Positions 27,537 to 37,127 of a DNA stretch of 64,000 bases are shown one piece after another (positions within the stretch are counted from its first letter, which is position 1; each line of letters begins with the position of its first letter). The notes under the pieces are model-generated. The model was not told where the DNA came from. It did not search any database and saw only the letters and a program-made list of their open reading frames with translations. The translations under genes and the position numbers were made by a program. This DNA is from Blastomonas fulva (GTDB taxonomy: Bacteria; Pseudomonadota; Alphaproteobacteria; Sphingomonadales; Sphingomonadaceae), in NCBI RefSeq assembly GCF_003431825.1, contig NZ_CP020083.1, forward strand, positions 558,001 to 622,000, read 5' to 3'.

Positions 27537-28442
27537 TCAGGCTGCGGCCCGTGCCACCAGCGACGGGAGTTCGCGTCCCAATACCTCTGCCATGCAGCGG
27601 TTGGCGGCGATCACCGCGTCCAGATCCATGCCGTGTTCGATCCCCGATTGCTGCGCGAGATAGATCAGGTCCTCGGTGGCGATGTTGCCGGTGGCCTTGG
27701 GCGCGAACGGGCAGCCGCCCAGCCCGCCCAGGCTGGCATCGAGCGTGGTCACGCCCGCCTGGATCGCCGCCCAGGCATTGGCGATGCCGGTGCCGCGCGT
27801 GTTGTGGAAATGCGCGCGCAACCGCACATCGGTCGGCACGAACTCGCGCAACCGGCCATACAGATCGGTCACCTGTGCAGGCACGCCGACGCCGATTGTG
27901 TCCGCCAGCGCGATCTCCGCAGGCCCTGCCTCGAGAACGGCTTTTGCGATATCGACGATGCGCTGCGGCGGCACGTCGCCTTCGAACGGACAGCCGAACG
28001 CCGCGGAAATCGTCACCTGCGCGACCAGCCCTTCGGCCTTGGCAAAGCGGATCATCTCGCTGGCTTCGGCGATCCCCTCGGCGACGGTCTGCCCCTGGTT
28101 CTTCTGGCCAAAGGTGTCGGTGGCGACGATGACGCAGCCGATCTCGTCGACGCCGCGGCGTCCGCCCTCGCGGGTGGCCAACGCGCGCAGCACGCCGCGC
28201 TTGTTGAGCGTGAGGCCGATGTACGAAACATCGTCGCGGTCGGGGAGCCCGGCGATGACGGCTTCGGCGTCCGCCATCTGCGGCACGCGCTGCGGATGAA
28301 CGAAGCTTGCAACCTCGAGCCGCCGCACACCGGCATCGATCATCGCGCCGACCATCGCCAGCTTGTCAGCCGTCGATACGATGTCGGGCTCGTTCTGCAG
28401 GCCGTCCCGTGGGCCGACTTCAACGATCTGAATGTGTCTCAT
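27537..28442 (-). CDS. hydroxymethylglutaryl-CoA lyase family protein
   Basis: 301 aa from ATG 28442 (MRHIQIVEVG); a TTG at 28460 would lie inside the operator palindrome and is less likely. DRE-TIM lyase motifs are complete: GPRDGLQNE (catalytic Arg/Asp), AHFHNTRGTG (metal His pair) and GGLGGCPFAPKATGN (catalytic Cys). It may cleave HMG-CoA or a related 3-hydroxy-3-methylacyl-CoA such as a citramalyl-CoA. First gene of the minus-strand operon with hyuA, hyuB and a CoA-transferase, so a substrate other than leucine-derived HMG-CoA is quite possible. Confidence 0.85.
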   Translation of the reverse strand: MRHIQIVEVGPRDGLQNEPDIVSTADKLAMVGAMIDAGVRRLEVASFVHPQRVPQMADAEAVIAGLPDRDDVSYIGLTLNKRGVLRALATREGGRRGVDEIGCVIVATDTFGQKNQGQTVAEGIAEASEMIRFAKAEGLVAQVTISAAFGCPFEGDVPPQRIVDIAKAVLEAGPAEIALADTIGVGVPAQVTDLYGRLREFVPTDVRLRAHFHNTRGTGIANAWAAIQAGVTTLDASLGGLGGCPFAPKATGNIATEDLIYLAQQSGIEHGMDLDAVIAANRCMAEVLGRELPSLVARAAA

Positions 28443-28449
28443 CGTGGAG

Positions 28450-28461
28450 TTTGTATACAAA
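28450..28461. promoter_or_regulatory. GntR-type operator palindrome, lyase-hyuAB side
   Basis: TTTGTATACAAA is a perfect palindrome with the TTGTATACAA core. It ends 7 bases upstream of the lyase ATG (28442), where a bound repressor would block the start of the operon. The same core recurs at 29292-29301, on the other side of the GntR gene. Confidence 0.75.
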
Positions 28462-28495
28462 ATGATTTTTCCCGTCCAGCCACGTTAGTTGGCGT

Positions 28496-29197
28496 TCAGT
28501 CGTTTGCGCGCTGCTGCTGCTCTTTTCTCCGCAGGGCGGTTATGCTGAAGGCATGGAAGGCGCGGCGGATGTGGCTGGTCATCACCGCGCGCGCCCAGTG
28601 TGAATCGCGCGCGATGAAGGCCGCGATCAGTTCGCGGTGGTCGCGCGCCGACTGCAGCAGCTCCCCTACCCGGTATTGCTTGGCGGTGCGGCTGACCACA
28701 GGCTGCTCGATCAGCATCGGCAGCATCGCGCTTAACCGGGGCGACCGCGCCGCCTCGAGGATGATGTCGTGAAAGGCGCGGTTGTGCGCCAGAAACGCCG
28801 CCACATCGGGGGGATTTGCTGAAACCGCCTCATCCAGCAGATCCGAAATCCGGGCGATCTCTTCCAGCTGCCGCGCGGTGATGTTGCGCGCTGCGCGACT
28901 GGCGGCATGCCCCTCCAGCATGCCGCGCAGCACGAACATCTCGTCGATGTCGTCGGCCGACCAGTCGGCGACGAACAGCCGCTTGGAATCGCTGCGCACG
29001 ATCAACAACTCGTTCTCAAGCCTGCGCACCGCCTCGCGCACCGGGGTGCGCGACACGCCCGAGATTCGCGCCAGCTGCTCCTCGGTCAGCTGCTCGCCAG
29101 GCTCTGCATGTCCGGACAGAACGAACTGGCGAATCTTGTCATAGGCAATATCGGAAGCGCGCGGTGACGCAGCTTTTTCCATTGTTTTCAATCCCAT
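28496..29197 (-). CDS. GntR family (FadR/FCD subfamily) transcriptional regulator
   Basis: 233 aa (MEKAASP, five codons in, is an alternative start). The winged helix is at residues ~18-75, with EQLTEEQLARISGVSRTPVREAVRRLE. The C-terminal FCD domain is alpha-helical with the metal/ligand residues of the family, e.g. HNRAFHDIIL and a later DHRELIAAF. It lies between two divergent operons, both carrying TTGTATACAA, the operator shape expected for FCD-type GntR proteins. It is probably a ligand-released repressor of this island. Confidence 0.9.
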   Translation of the reverse strand: MGLKTMEKAASPRASDIAYDKIRQFVLSGHAEPGEQLTEEQLARISGVSRTPVREAVRRLENELLIVRSDSKRLFVADWSADDIDEMFVLRGMLEGHAASRAARNITARQLEEIARISDLLDEAVSANPPDVAAFLAHNRAFHDIILEAARSPRLSAMLPMLIEQPVVSRTAKQYRVGELLQSARDHRELIAAFIARDSHWARAVMTSHIRRAFHAFSITALRRKEQQQRAND

Positions 29198-29290
29198 CCC
29201 TTTGCCCGGCGTTCGTCAGGGTCCCTCGCCGGGCTGTTGCCACTTTGCATCATGCGGGCTTCAACTGAATTTGCCTATTGACGATAGACA

Positions 29291-29302
29291 TTTGTATACA
29301 AT
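29291..29302. promoter_or_regulatory. GntR-type operator palindrome, racemase-TonB side
   Basis: TTTGTATACAAT contains the same TTGTATACAA core (29292-29301) as the site at 28451-28460. It lies between the gntR start and the plus-strand operon, 59 bases before the racemase-like ATG, and could also give autoregulation of gntR. The rest of the gap (29198-29361) shows no other clear element. Confidence 0.75.
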
Positions 29303-29361
29303 AGCGTCAACCTGTAATGGATCGATGAGGGGGTGCTCACGATCCGGGAAGAGGGGTTTGC

Positions 29362-30114
29362 ATGCCGGACGATTGCCGAATCAAAGTCATCGTTCCCATC
29401 CCCATGGATGCTGCAGGCGTAGCCTCGCGCGCGGCGCAGCTTCCTGCCGATTTAGTCCGCCCCGGCTTCACCCCCGAGTTCGTCGCGGTGCCCTGGGGCG
29501 CGGCGTTGGGCGACAGCTATCACGACATGCTGCTGATGGACTGGACCGTGTTCCAGAGCGGGATCACCGCCGAGGAAGAGGGCTATTCCGGCGTGTTGAT
29601 CGATACGGTGAGCGATTCGGGGCTGCGCGCGCTACGCTCGCGGCTGACCATCCCGGTGATCGGCCCGGGCGAAGCAGCCTTTGCCGCCGCAATGATGCTG
29701 GGCAAGAAGTTCACCGTGCTCACCATGTGGCCCGAATGGTTTCCGCTCTACCAGAAGACGCTGACCGAATACGGCCTGTGGGACCGCGTCGCCTCGCTGC
29801 GATCGATCAACACACGTCCCGATGTCACCGAACTGCTCGCGGGCAAGGAAGAGGTGATCTTCGACAAATTGAAGGCAGAGGCGACCCGCGCGATGGAGGA
29901 GGACGGCGCAGATGTCATCGTGCTGGGCTCCACCACCATGCACCAGTCGGCGGCGTTCCTTGCGGCAAATCTGCCGATCCCGGTGATCAACCCCGGCCAG
30001 ATCGCGTGGAAGTTCCTCGAAAGCCTGATCGAATGCGGGCTGACGCACAGCAAAAAGGCGTTTCCGATGCCGGAAGTGCCCAAGGATGCAGACATAAGGA
30101 AGGGTTGGTTCTGA
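29362..30114 (+). CDS. Asp/Glu/hydantoin racemase superfamily protein lacking both catalytic cysteines
   Basis: 250 aa with the racemase double-domain pattern: VIVPIPMDAAG at the start, TVSDSGLRALRSRLTIPVIGPGEAA where hydantoin racemases have the first catalytic Cys, and VIVLGSTTMHQ where they have the second (LGCAGM). Here both positions are non-Cys (TVSDSG, LGSTTM); the only cysteines are near the N-terminus (DDCRI) and in LIECGLTH. It may be an isomerase or decarboxylase with different chemistry, or a binding protein. First gene of the plus arm of the GntR island, sharing its stop with the next start (TGATG). Confidence 0.75.
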   Translation: MPDDCRIKVIVPIPMDAAGVASRAAQLPADLVRPGFTPEFVAVPWGAALGDSYHDMLLMDWTVFQSGITAEEEGYSGVLIDTVSDSGLRALRSRLTIPVIGPGEAAFAAAMMLGKKFTVLTMWPEWFPLYQKTLTEYGLWDRVASLRSINTRPDVTELLAGKEEVIFDKLKAEATRAMEEDGADVIVLGSTTMHQSAAFLAANLPIPVINPGQIAWKFLESLIECGLTHSKKAFPMPEVPKDADIRKGWF

Positions 30115-30545
30115 TGGCAGACTGGTCACCCGGATGCGGAGGCCAAGCGCCTTTGCCGTATCCGTTTTACATCGACATCGTCACCAAGCGCTATTTCGAC
30201 GGTGTCGACAACAAGAACATGGACCAGGTGCTCAACTGCTTTGCACCCGATGCCACGCTGACCGAAGTCACCTCGAACACCGTGCACCAGGGTCGCGAAG
30301 CGATCCGCGCGATGTTCATCAAGCTTTTCGCCGATTTCGAGCAGATCTGGCACGGCAATTTCGTGCATGTCGCCGACCCCGTATCGAATGCTGTGTGCTC
30401 GCAGTTCACCGTGCTGATCACGCCCAATGGCGGTGAGCAGCTCCGCTACGAGAACTGCAACCGCTTCTACCTCGAGGACCGGCTGTTCAAGGATGTGTAT
30501 GTCTACATGAGCGGCGACAATCTGCTGAAAGAAGGGGACGCCTGA
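30114..30545 (+). CDS. NTF2-like (SnoaL-type) protein
   Basis: 143 aa from ATG 30114, which overlaps the previous stop; a much longer open frame upstream is not coding in this phase. The pattern is a single NTF2-like domain: YIDIVTKRYFDGVDNKNMDQVLNCFAPDATLTEV, GREAIRAMFIKLF, then beta strands ending DVYVYMSGDNLL. It ends in TGATG onto a paralogue. Such proteins are often isomerases or dehydratases; a catalytic role in the same pathway is inferred from operon position. Confidence 0.8.
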   Translation: MADWSPGCGGQAPLPYPFYIDIVTKRYFDGVDNKNMDQVLNCFAPDATLTEVTSNTVHQGREAIRAMFIKLFADFEQIWHGNFVHVADPVSNAVCSQFTVLITPNGGEQLRYENCNRFYLEDRLFKDVYVYMSGDNLLKEGDA

Positions 30546-30943
30546 TGCAATATGCACCCACACTCAGCCGTGACGAGCTGATCACCTTCGCCACGCAGAC
30601 CTATTTTGCCAGCGTCGATGCTAAGGACATGGCCGCCACGCTTGCCTGTTTCCATGACGAGGCGCTGTTCACCGTCCAGACCAGCTTTACCACCCACGCC
30701 GGCAAGGCCGAGATCGAGCGGATGTTCGTCGATTTCTTCGGCGCATGGGAAACGATCGTCCACCGCGACTTCACCTGCACCGTCGATGAGACCAACGGGC
30801 GGATAGCCGCGAGTTTCATCGCCGATCTGACCGCCGCCGATGGCAGCGTGACCAGCCTTACCAACACCAATTTCTGGCGCCTGCGCGACGGCAGGTTCCA
30901 GGAAGTCCATGTTTATATGAGCGGAGCCAATGTGCTGGTCTGA
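30545..30943 (+). CDS. NTF2-like (SnoaL-type) protein, paralogue of the preceding gene
   Basis: 132 aa. It matches the upstream protein in layout and in signature residues (YFASVDAKDMAATLACFHDEALFTV, GKAEIERMFVDFFGAW, EVHVYMSGANVLV), so the pair arose by duplication and may form a heterodimer. It is coupled to the upstream gene by TGATG. About 70 bases then separate it from the TonB-dependent receptor gene, in the same direction. Confidence 0.8.
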   Translation: MQYAPTLSRDELITFATQTYFASVDAKDMAATLACFHDEALFTVQTSFTTHAGKAEIERMFVDFFGAWETIVHRDFTCTVDETNGRIAASFIADLTAADGSVTSLTNTNFWRLRDGRFQEVHVYMSGANVLV

Positions 30944-31015
30944 CGACCACATTTGAACAGCCGCCAAAACAGCATCCGGTTCGGGGGAACCAAAGCACTT
31001 CAGGGAGTTCACAGC

Positions 31016-33532
31016 ATGCGCCTATCCAGCCTCTTTGCCGCAGCATCGGCTACCGTTCTTGCCAGTGCGCTGGCGACGCCTGCGCTCGCCCAGGCCACCG
31101 ACCAGACCGAAGCGGTGGACGATTCGGTTATCATCGTCACCGCGCGCCGCCAGAATGAAAGCCTGGCCGATGTCCCGGCTTCGATCACGGTGTTCACCGC
31201 CGACTCGATCCAGAAGACCGGGGTCGAGACCGCCGACCAGTTCGTCCAGCTGACCCCGGGCGTCACCATCGTCACCGGTACTGCGGAAGCCGGCGACACC
31301 CAGATCAACATCCGCGGCATCAACGGCGCGCGCGACGCGGAAAGCTCGGTCGCTCTGGTCGTCGATGGCATCCTCAAGACCAACACCGCGCAGCTCAACC
31401 AGAACCAGGGCACATTGAGGCAGATCGAAATTCTCAAGGGTCCGCAGGGCGCGCTGTATGGCCGCAACGCGGCAGCCGGCGCGATCGTCATCCAGACGCT
31501 GAAGCCCGGCGACACGCTCGAGGCGGGGATCGAATTGAGCGCCGCAGAACAGCAGACCTATCGCGGCAACGCCTTCATCTCGGTGCCCTTGGGCGAAAAC
31601 GCCGGGTTCGTGCTGTCGGGATCGTATTTCAAGACCGACGGCTTCTATCGCAACATCTTCCTGAACAACTCCAAGACCATCGACGACCAGGAGATCTGGT
31701 CGGTCGACGGCCGCTTCGTCGCGCAACTGGGCGACCGCACCGAGATCGACGCCAAGGCGCGCTATTCGGACCTGACCGGCGCCTCGATCAACTTCAACGC
31801 AGCGTTCCACCTGCCCAATTTCGCGGGTGCCAACCCGGCGTTCTTCGAGGATGTGAACCGGCACCCGTTCAACTTCTACAACAACATCCGTCCGACCAAC
31901 GACCAGACGACGTTCGATGCCTCGATCAAGCTCGAGCATGAGTTCGATTTCGCCAAGCTGACCCTGTGGGGCCTGTACAGCGATGTCGACCAGTCGCTGA
32001 CCGCCGATGGCACCTCGGCAGACTTTGCCCGCTTCACCTTCCCGGGCGCGACCGCGGCATCGCGTGCGGCCTCCAACGCCTGCTTTGCCAGCACCGCACA
32101 GCTGCGGGGCTTCCCGGTCAACCAGCCCGGCTTCATCGGTGCAACCCCGGTGCCGTTCATCTTCGCACCCGCGACCGGATCGACATTCGGCCCGTACAGC
32201 CCGACCACCTGCGATGGCACCCAGTATCAGATCCGCCAACAGGAGGATTTCAGCGGCGAAATCCGCCTGTCGTCGAACGGCGATGGCCCCTTTAACTGGC
32301 AGCTGGGCGGCTATTATCTGAACATCAGCCGCGACGTCGGGGTCAGCCTGGGCGCGGATCTGGGCCAGGGGATCATCCGCCAGCTCTACAACGCACCCAA
32401 CACGACCAACCCGACCACCCAGCTGTATTTCGACCGGTTCAGCACCGACGTCTATGCCGCTTTCGGATCGGCGGACTACAACTGGAACGATGTCATCAAC
32501 ATCGGCCTGGCGCTGCGCTATGACATCGAGGATCGCAGCGTGTCCAACCGCGTGCCTCTGGTCACCGATCCGTTCACCGGCGGCCCGATCAACCCCGGCC
32601 AGGCGCGCGGCCCGATTGCCGACAAGTCGGCCAGCTACAAGCAGCTCCAGCCCAAGCTGACCTTCCGCTGGGCGGTGGCAGACAACGTCAACCTCTATGC
32701 AAACTGGGGCATCGGCTTCAAGGCGGGCGGTTTCAACAACTCGGGCTCGGCAGCGGTGATCGACCAGTCGTTCAACCAGTTCATCGGCTCGAACGTCCGC
32801 ATCACCGACAATTACCGCAAGGAAAAGTCGAGCGCGTTCGAGGGCGGTATCAAGGGATCGGTGTTCGACGGCAAGGTCACCTTCGATCTGGCCGGCTATT
32901 ACACCGATGTCGATGACATGCAGTTCTTCGAGTTCTTCGTCGGCGGCTTTGGCCTGCTGCGCGTGGTGTCGAACATCGACGAGGTGCAGATCTACGGCGC
33001 CGAACTCAACCTCAATGCAGAGGTGACCCCGGGCTGGACGATCTTCGGTGCGCTCAACGTCACCGAAAGCGAGATCAAGGCCAATGCCTCGCGTCCGCAG
33101 ACGGTGGGCAACAAGTCGCCCTCGACCGCGGATTACACCATCAACCTGGGCACGCAGATCGTCGCTCCGATCTCGCGCAGCTTCGATCTGGTCGCACGCG
33201 CCGATTATCGCATCACCGGTCCGACCTGGTTCCACACGCTGCAGGAAGACAGCGTGCCGACCATCTTCAGCGGGCTGCTGCCGGGATCGGCGTTGGCGCT
33301 GCCCGCGTTCGTCGGCGATGCGGACTATTCGGTCACCCGCCGCCAGGCATTCGGTGTGCTCGATGTGCGCGCCGGGCTAGAGGGCGAAAAATGGCGCGTG
33401 ACGATGTTCGCCGACAATGTGCTCAACCGGCGCTATCTCAACGAGGTGATCACCGCGGCCGAATTCGGCGGATCGTTCATCTCGCCGGGCGGGTTGCGCC
33501 GCCTCGGGGTCGAAGTCGCCTACAAGTTCTGA
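31016..33532 (+). CDS. TonB-dependent outer membrane receptor
   Basis: 838 aa from ATG 31016, with AGGGAG upstream and a signal peptide (RLSSLFAAASATVLASALA, ending at PALAQA). A TonB-box-like DSVIIVTARR is followed by the plug domain (VPASITVFTADSIQ, GINGARDAESSVALVVDGI, LKGPQGALYGRNAAAGAI) and a 22-strand barrel ending VEVAYKF. It resembles the substrate-specific receptors common in sphingomonads rather than siderophore receptors; its position after the racemase-like and NTF2-like genes suggests uptake of the island's substrate. Confidence 0.93.
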   Translation: MRLSSLFAAASATVLASALATPALAQATDQTEAVDDSVIIVTARRQNESLADVPASITVFTADSIQKTGVETADQFVQLTPGVTIVTGTAEAGDTQINIRGINGARDAESSVALVVDGILKTNTAQLNQNQGTLRQIEILKGPQGALYGRNAAAGAIVIQTLKPGDTLEAGIELSAAEQQTYRGNAFISVPLGENAGFVLSGSYFKTDGFYRNIFLNNSKTIDDQEIWSVDGRFVAQLGDRTEIDAKARYSDLTGASINFNAAFHLPNFAGANPAFFEDVNRHPFNFYNNIRPTNDQTTFDASIKLEHEFDFAKLTLWGLYSDVDQSLTADGTSADFARFTFPGATAASRAASNACFASTAQLRGFPVNQPGFIGATPVPFIFAPATGSTFGPYSPTTCDGTQYQIRQQEDFSGEIRLSSNGDGPFNWQLGGYYLNISRDVGVSLGADLGQGIIRQLYNAPNTTNPTTQLYFDRFSTDVYAAFGSADYNWNDVINIGLALRYDIEDRSVSNRVPLVTDPFTGGPINPGQARGPIADKSASYKQLQPKLTFRWAVADNVNLYANWGIGFKAGGFNNSGSAAVIDQSFNQFIGSNVRITDNYRKEKSSAFEGGIKGSVFDGKVTFDLAGYYTDVDDMQFFEFFVGGFGLLRVVSNIDEVQIYGAELNLNAEVTPGWTIFGALNVTESEIKANASRPQTVGNKSPSTADYTINLGTQIVAPISRSFDLVARADYRITGPTWFHTLQEDSVPTIFSGLLPGSALALPAFVGDADYSVTRRQAFGVLDVRAGLEGEKWRVTMFADNVLNRRYLNEVITAAEFGGSFISPGGLRRLGVEVAYKF

Positions 33533-33544
33533 CACTACGCTCCT

Positions 33545-33584
33545 GGCCACCGTTGCCCGCATACTTGCGCAGGCGGCGGTGGCC
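33545..33584. terminator. hairpin between the TonB receptor and DUF423 genes
   Basis: GGCCACCG (33545-33552) pairs with CGGTGGCC (33577-33584), with further partial pairing inside. It lies 12 bases after the receptor stop and before the convergent DUF423 gene end, so it could serve both strands. Confidence 0.55.
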
Positions 33585-33605
33585 TTCCCCTTTATGAGCG
33601 GCCCT

Positions 33606-33938
33606 TCAGGCCTTGGCGTAGATCCAGGCCGCCCAGAGCCAGCCTGCGATCAGCAAAGTGCCGCCGATCGGGGTGACCGCGCCCAGCCAGCGCGGCGCAC
33701 CCAGCGCCATCAGGTACAAAGTCACCGCAAAAACCGCAGAGCCGGCCAGCAGGGTGAGCGCAGGCCCCCGCGCCACGCCCATGATCGCCAGCGCCGCGAC
33801 CGCGTGGACCAATTGATACATGCCGCCGGTGCGCAGCCATTCGGCCTGCTGCTCGCCCGCGGCGGCATGCGCGCCGAACGCGCCCGCCGCCACCGCAAGG
33901 GCTGCCGACACGGCAGCCAGAACCGCGATCATCATCAC
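33606..33938 (-). CDS. DUF423 family membrane protein
   Basis: 110 aa with four hydrophobic segments. The start region AAGAFGAHA and [14 protein letters not shown] are characteristic of DUF423 (YgdD-like) inner-membrane proteins of unknown function. Its start overlaps the stop of the PLP-enzyme gene (ATGA), so it is the last gene of a minus-strand series. Confidence 0.88.
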   Translation of the reverse strand: MMMIAVLAAVSAALAVAAGAFGAHAAAGEQQAEWLRTGGMYQLVHAVAALAIMGVARGPALTLLAGSAVFAVTLYLMALGAPRWLGAVTPIGGTLLIAGWLWAAWIYAKA

Positions 33939-35032
33939 AGAATTCCCCGTTCTTGCTTATTTTGGCCGTTCTGCCCCAGCAGCGCGGCGATATGGTCAGC
34001 CGAGCGCAGCCAGTCGATGCCGCAACCCGAAAGCCAGGCATCGTCATAATAGGTGCCGCCATACCGCTCGCCGCCATCGCACAGCAAGGTGACGATGCTT
34101 CCGGTCTCGCCTGCGGCCGCCATCTCTTCGATCAGCGCAGCGCAGGCGACGAGATTGGTGCCGGTCGATCCGCCCACGCGCCGTCCGAGCCGATCGGAGA
34201 GCGCGCGCATCGCGCCAATGCTGGCGGAGTCTTCCACCGCGATCATCCGGTCGATCACGCCAGGGATAAAGCTGGGCTCGACGCGCGGGCGGCCGATGCC
34301 CTCGATCCTGCTGGCGCAGCCCTCGGGCAGCACCGTTGCCGATCGGTCGTAATAATGGCGGTGGAATACCGAATGCTCAGGATCTGCAACGCACAGCCGC
34401 GTGGGGTAGCGCTGATAGCGCAGATAGCGGCCGATCGTGGCCGATGTGCCGCCGGTGCCCGCGCCGCAGACAATCCAGTCGGGAACGGAGTGCTCCTCCT
34501 GCGCCATCTGCGCGAAGATGCTTTCGGCGATGTTGTTGTTGCCGCGCCAGTCGGTCGCGCGCTCGGCGTAGGTGAACTGGTCGAGATAATGCCCCCCGGT
34601 TTCCTCGGCCAGCCGGTGCGCAACATCGTAGACCGTGCGCGGATCATCGACCATGTGGATCTCACCGCCCTGGAAACGGATCGCATCGAGCTTGGGCGCG
34701 GCGGTTGTCGCGGGCACCACCGCGATGAAGCGCAGCCCCAGCATCCGTGCGAAATACGCTTCGCTCACCGCGGTCGAGCCCGACGACGCTTCGATCACGC
34801 AGCTTTCGGGGCCGATCCACTCGTTGCACAAGGCATAGAGAAACAATGAGCGCGCCAGCCGGTGCTTGAGGCTGCCCGTGGGGTGCGAGCTTTCGTCCTT
34901 CAGATACAATGTGATGCCGGGATAACGCGGCAGGTCGAGCCGGATCAGGTGCGTGTCGGCCGAGCGGTTGTAGTCCGCTTCGATCCGCCGCACCGCCTCG
35001 TCCAGCCAGCCGCGCGGGCACAGATCGCTCAT
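33935..35032 (-). CDS. PLP-dependent cysteine synthase/cystathionine beta-synthase-like enzyme
   Basis: 365 aa, fold type II. The PLP Lys is Lys56 in SLKHRLA, with [10 protein letters not shown] as the substrate (Asn/Ser-loop) block and [12 protein letters not shown] as the phosphate loop. It is longer than CysK and lacks CBS domains; related proteins are annotated as cysteine synthase-like or cysteine desulfhydrase-like, so the reaction is uncertain. Overlaps at both ends with its neighbours (M3 peptidase stop, DUF423 start), showing operonic organisation. Confidence 0.85.
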   Translation of the reverse strand: MSDLCPRGWLDEAVRRIEADYNRSADTHLIRLDLPRYPGITLYLKDESSHPTGSLKHRLARSLFLYALCNEWIGPESCVIEASSGSTAVSEAYFARMLGLRFIAVVPATTAAPKLDAIRFQGGEIHMVDDPRTVYDVAHRLAEETGGHYLDQFTYAERATDWRGNNNIAESIFAQMAQEEHSVPDWIVCGAGTGGTSATIGRYLRYQRYPTRLCVADPEHSVFHRHYYDRSATVLPEGCASRIEGIGRPRVEPSFIPGVIDRMIAVEDSASIGAMRALSDRLGRRVGGSTGTNLVACAALIEEMAAAGETGSIVTLLCDGGERYGGTYYDDAWLSGCGIDWLRSADHIAALLGQNGQNKQERGIL

Positions 35033-37074
35033 TCGGCAACGTCCTGCAGCCCGTGCCGCACCAGCATCGCCACCGGATCGGGATCACGGCCGCGGAACGC
35101 GCGGAAGCTTTCCGCCGCAGGCCGGGTCGCGCCGCGCGCCAGCACCTCGGCGCGGAAGCGATCGCCGGTAGCGCGGTCGAGCAGGCCCGCTTCGGCAAAT
35201 GCCATGAAGCCGTCCGCCGCAAGCAGTTCGGCCCACAAATAGCTGTAATAGCCCGCCGCATAGCCGCCGGCGAAGATGTGGCTGAACGCGTGCGGGAAGC
35301 GGTGCCATTCGGGCGGGCGGATCACCGCCACCTCGTCGCGCACCGCCTCGATCACCTCGATCGGATCACTGCCCATGGTGCCCAGATGCAGCAGCATGTC
35401 GAACAAGGCGAACTCGATCTGGCGGATCAGGAACAGCCCCGCCTGGAAATGCCGCGCCTTGACCAGCCGGTCGAACAGATCGCCGGGCAAGGGCTCGCCG
35501 GTGCGGTGGTGGCCCGACATCGCGGTGAGCACGCTGCGGTCCCAGGCGAAATCCTCCATCAACTGGCTGGGCAATTCGACCGCGTCCCATTCGAAACCGT
35601 TGGTGCCCGCGATGCTGGGCCGGTCGACCTGGGTCAGCAGCAGATGCAGGCAATGGCCGGTCTCGTGCAGCAGCGTGCCGACGTCGCTGTGGCTGAGCAG
35701 CGAAGGCGCATCGGCCCCGGCGGGCGAGAAGTTGCACACCATATAGGCGACCGGAACCTGACTGAGATCGCCATCGCTGCGCCTCGGTCGTGCCTCGCCC
35801 ATCCACGCGCCGCCGCGCTTGCCGGGCCTTGCGAACAGATCGAGATACAGGCCCGCGACCACGCTGCCGCTTTCATCGACGACATCGAAGAAGCGCGCGT
35901 CGGGGTGATAGAGCGAGGCGTGGGACCGCTCGGCCAGCGTGATGCCGAACAGCCTGGCGAGCAGGTCCTGCCAGCCCGCCATCACGCGTTCGACCGGGAA
36001 ATAGGCGCGCACCTCGGCCTCGTCGACCGCGTACAGCGCCTGACGCAGCCTGTTCGAAGCAAAGCCGACATCCCAGGGCTGCAGGTCGGCGATGCCGAGC
36101 TTTTCGGCGGCGAAGGCCCGCAGTTCGTCGAGGTCGCGCTGGGCGGCGGGGCGTGCACGGCCCGCGAGATCGCGCAGGAAGCTCAGCACCGCGCCGCCGT
36201 CCGAGGCCATCTTGGTGGCGAGCGACCATTCGACCGGATCGGCAAAGCCCAAAAGCTGAGCTGCCTCTCGCCGCAGCTCAAGGATCCGCGCGATGCGCTC
36301 GGAATTGTCGAACTCGCCCGCATTTGGTCCCTGGTCGGAGGCGCGGGTGCCGAAGGCGCGGTAGACGCGCGCGCGCAAATCGCGGTTTTCGGCGAAGGTC
36401 AGGATCGCATTGACGGATGGCATCTGCAGCGTCACCCGCCAGCCCGCCTCTCCCTTGGCGGCAGCAGCGGCGGCGAACATCGCCTTGTCGGTGTCCGAGA
36501 CACCCGCAAGCTCGCCTTCGTCGGTGATCAGTTCGCCCCAGGCGTCGGTCGCATCGAGCACCGCGCTACCGAAGGTGTTGGACAGCGACGACAGCTCGAC
36601 CGAGATCTGCTCGAACCGCTGCCGCGCATCGGCCTCCAGCGCGACGCCCGAGAGCCGGAAATCGCGCAGCGCATGCTCGACCGCCACGCGATCGGCCTGG
36701 GCCAAGGCGGCAAACTCGGCCGTCTGCGACAGCGCGGTGAACACGTCGAACAGGTCGCGATTCTGCCCGACCTTGATCGCGTTGGTGACCAGCCGCTGCT
36801 CGCCTTCCTGATAGGCGGCGCGCAATTCAGGAGAATCCGCCACGGCATGAAGGTGCGACACCGCCGCCCAGATCGCGCTGAGCTCGGCTTCGGCGCGCTC
36901 GAACGGCAACCAAGCGTCGGCGAAGCCTGCAGGCTGCGTGGTCGTCAGCGTTTGCACCGTCGCGGCGTGGCGCGCCAGCGCCTCGTCGAGCGCAGGCGCG
37001 ATCTGGTCGGCGGTGATTTCGGCAAAGCGCGGCAGCGCGCGCGTATCGAGCAGGGGGTTGGGGCTATCGATCAT
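35029..37074 (-). CDS. prlC: M3-family metallopeptidase (oligopeptidase A-like)
   Basis: 681 aa from ATG 37074. The zinc motif HETGH is in [14 protein letters not shown], with the later Glu of the family further on. The C-terminal block [18 protein letters not shown] and [22 protein letters not shown] match oligopeptidase A/thimet-type enzymes. It degrades short peptides, including cleaved signal peptides, in the cytosol. No signal peptide. Stop overlaps the start of the PLP-enzyme gene. Confidence 0.9.
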   Translation of the reverse strand: MIDSPNPLLDTRALPRFAEITADQIAPALDEALARHAATVQTLTTTQPAGFADAWLPFERAEAELSAIWAAVSHLHAVADSPELRAAYQEGEQRLVTNAIKVGQNRDLFDVFTALSQTAEFAALAQADRVAVEHALRDFRLSGVALEADARQRFEQISVELSSLSNTFGSAVLDATDAWGELITDEGELAGVSDTDKAMFAAAAAAKGEAGWRVTLQMPSVNAILTFAENRDLRARVYRAFGTRASDQGPNAGEFDNSERIARILELRREAAQLLGFADPVEWSLATKMASDGGAVLSFLRDLAGRARPAAQRDLDELRAFAAEKLGIADLQPWDVGFASNRLRQALYAVDEAEVRAYFPVERVMAGWQDLLARLFGITLAERSHASLYHPDARFFDVVDESGSVVAGLYLDLFARPGKRGGAWMGEARPRRSDGDLSQVPVAYMVCNFSPAGADAPSLLSHSDVGTLLHETGHCLHLLLTQVDRPSIAGTNGFEWDAVELPSQLMEDFAWDRSVLTAMSGHHRTGEPLPGDLFDRLVKARHFQAGLFLIRQIEFALFDMLLHLGTMGSDPIEVIEAVRDEVAVIRPPEWHRFPHAFSHIFAGGYAAGYYSYLWAELLAADGFMAFAEAGLLDRATGDRFRAEVLARGATRPAAESFRAFRGRDPDPVAMLVRHGLQDVAE

Positions 37075-37127
37075 GCCTTCCCCATAGCCCAAATCGGCGG
37101 GCGGTCAGGCAAAAAAATCGGGTTTCG

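Noticed and set aside
27537..28460. Start of the lyase gene at a TTG (28460) inside the operator
   Set aside because: ATG 28442 gives the family N-terminus (MRHIQIVEVGPRDG) and leaves the operator intact outside the coding part.
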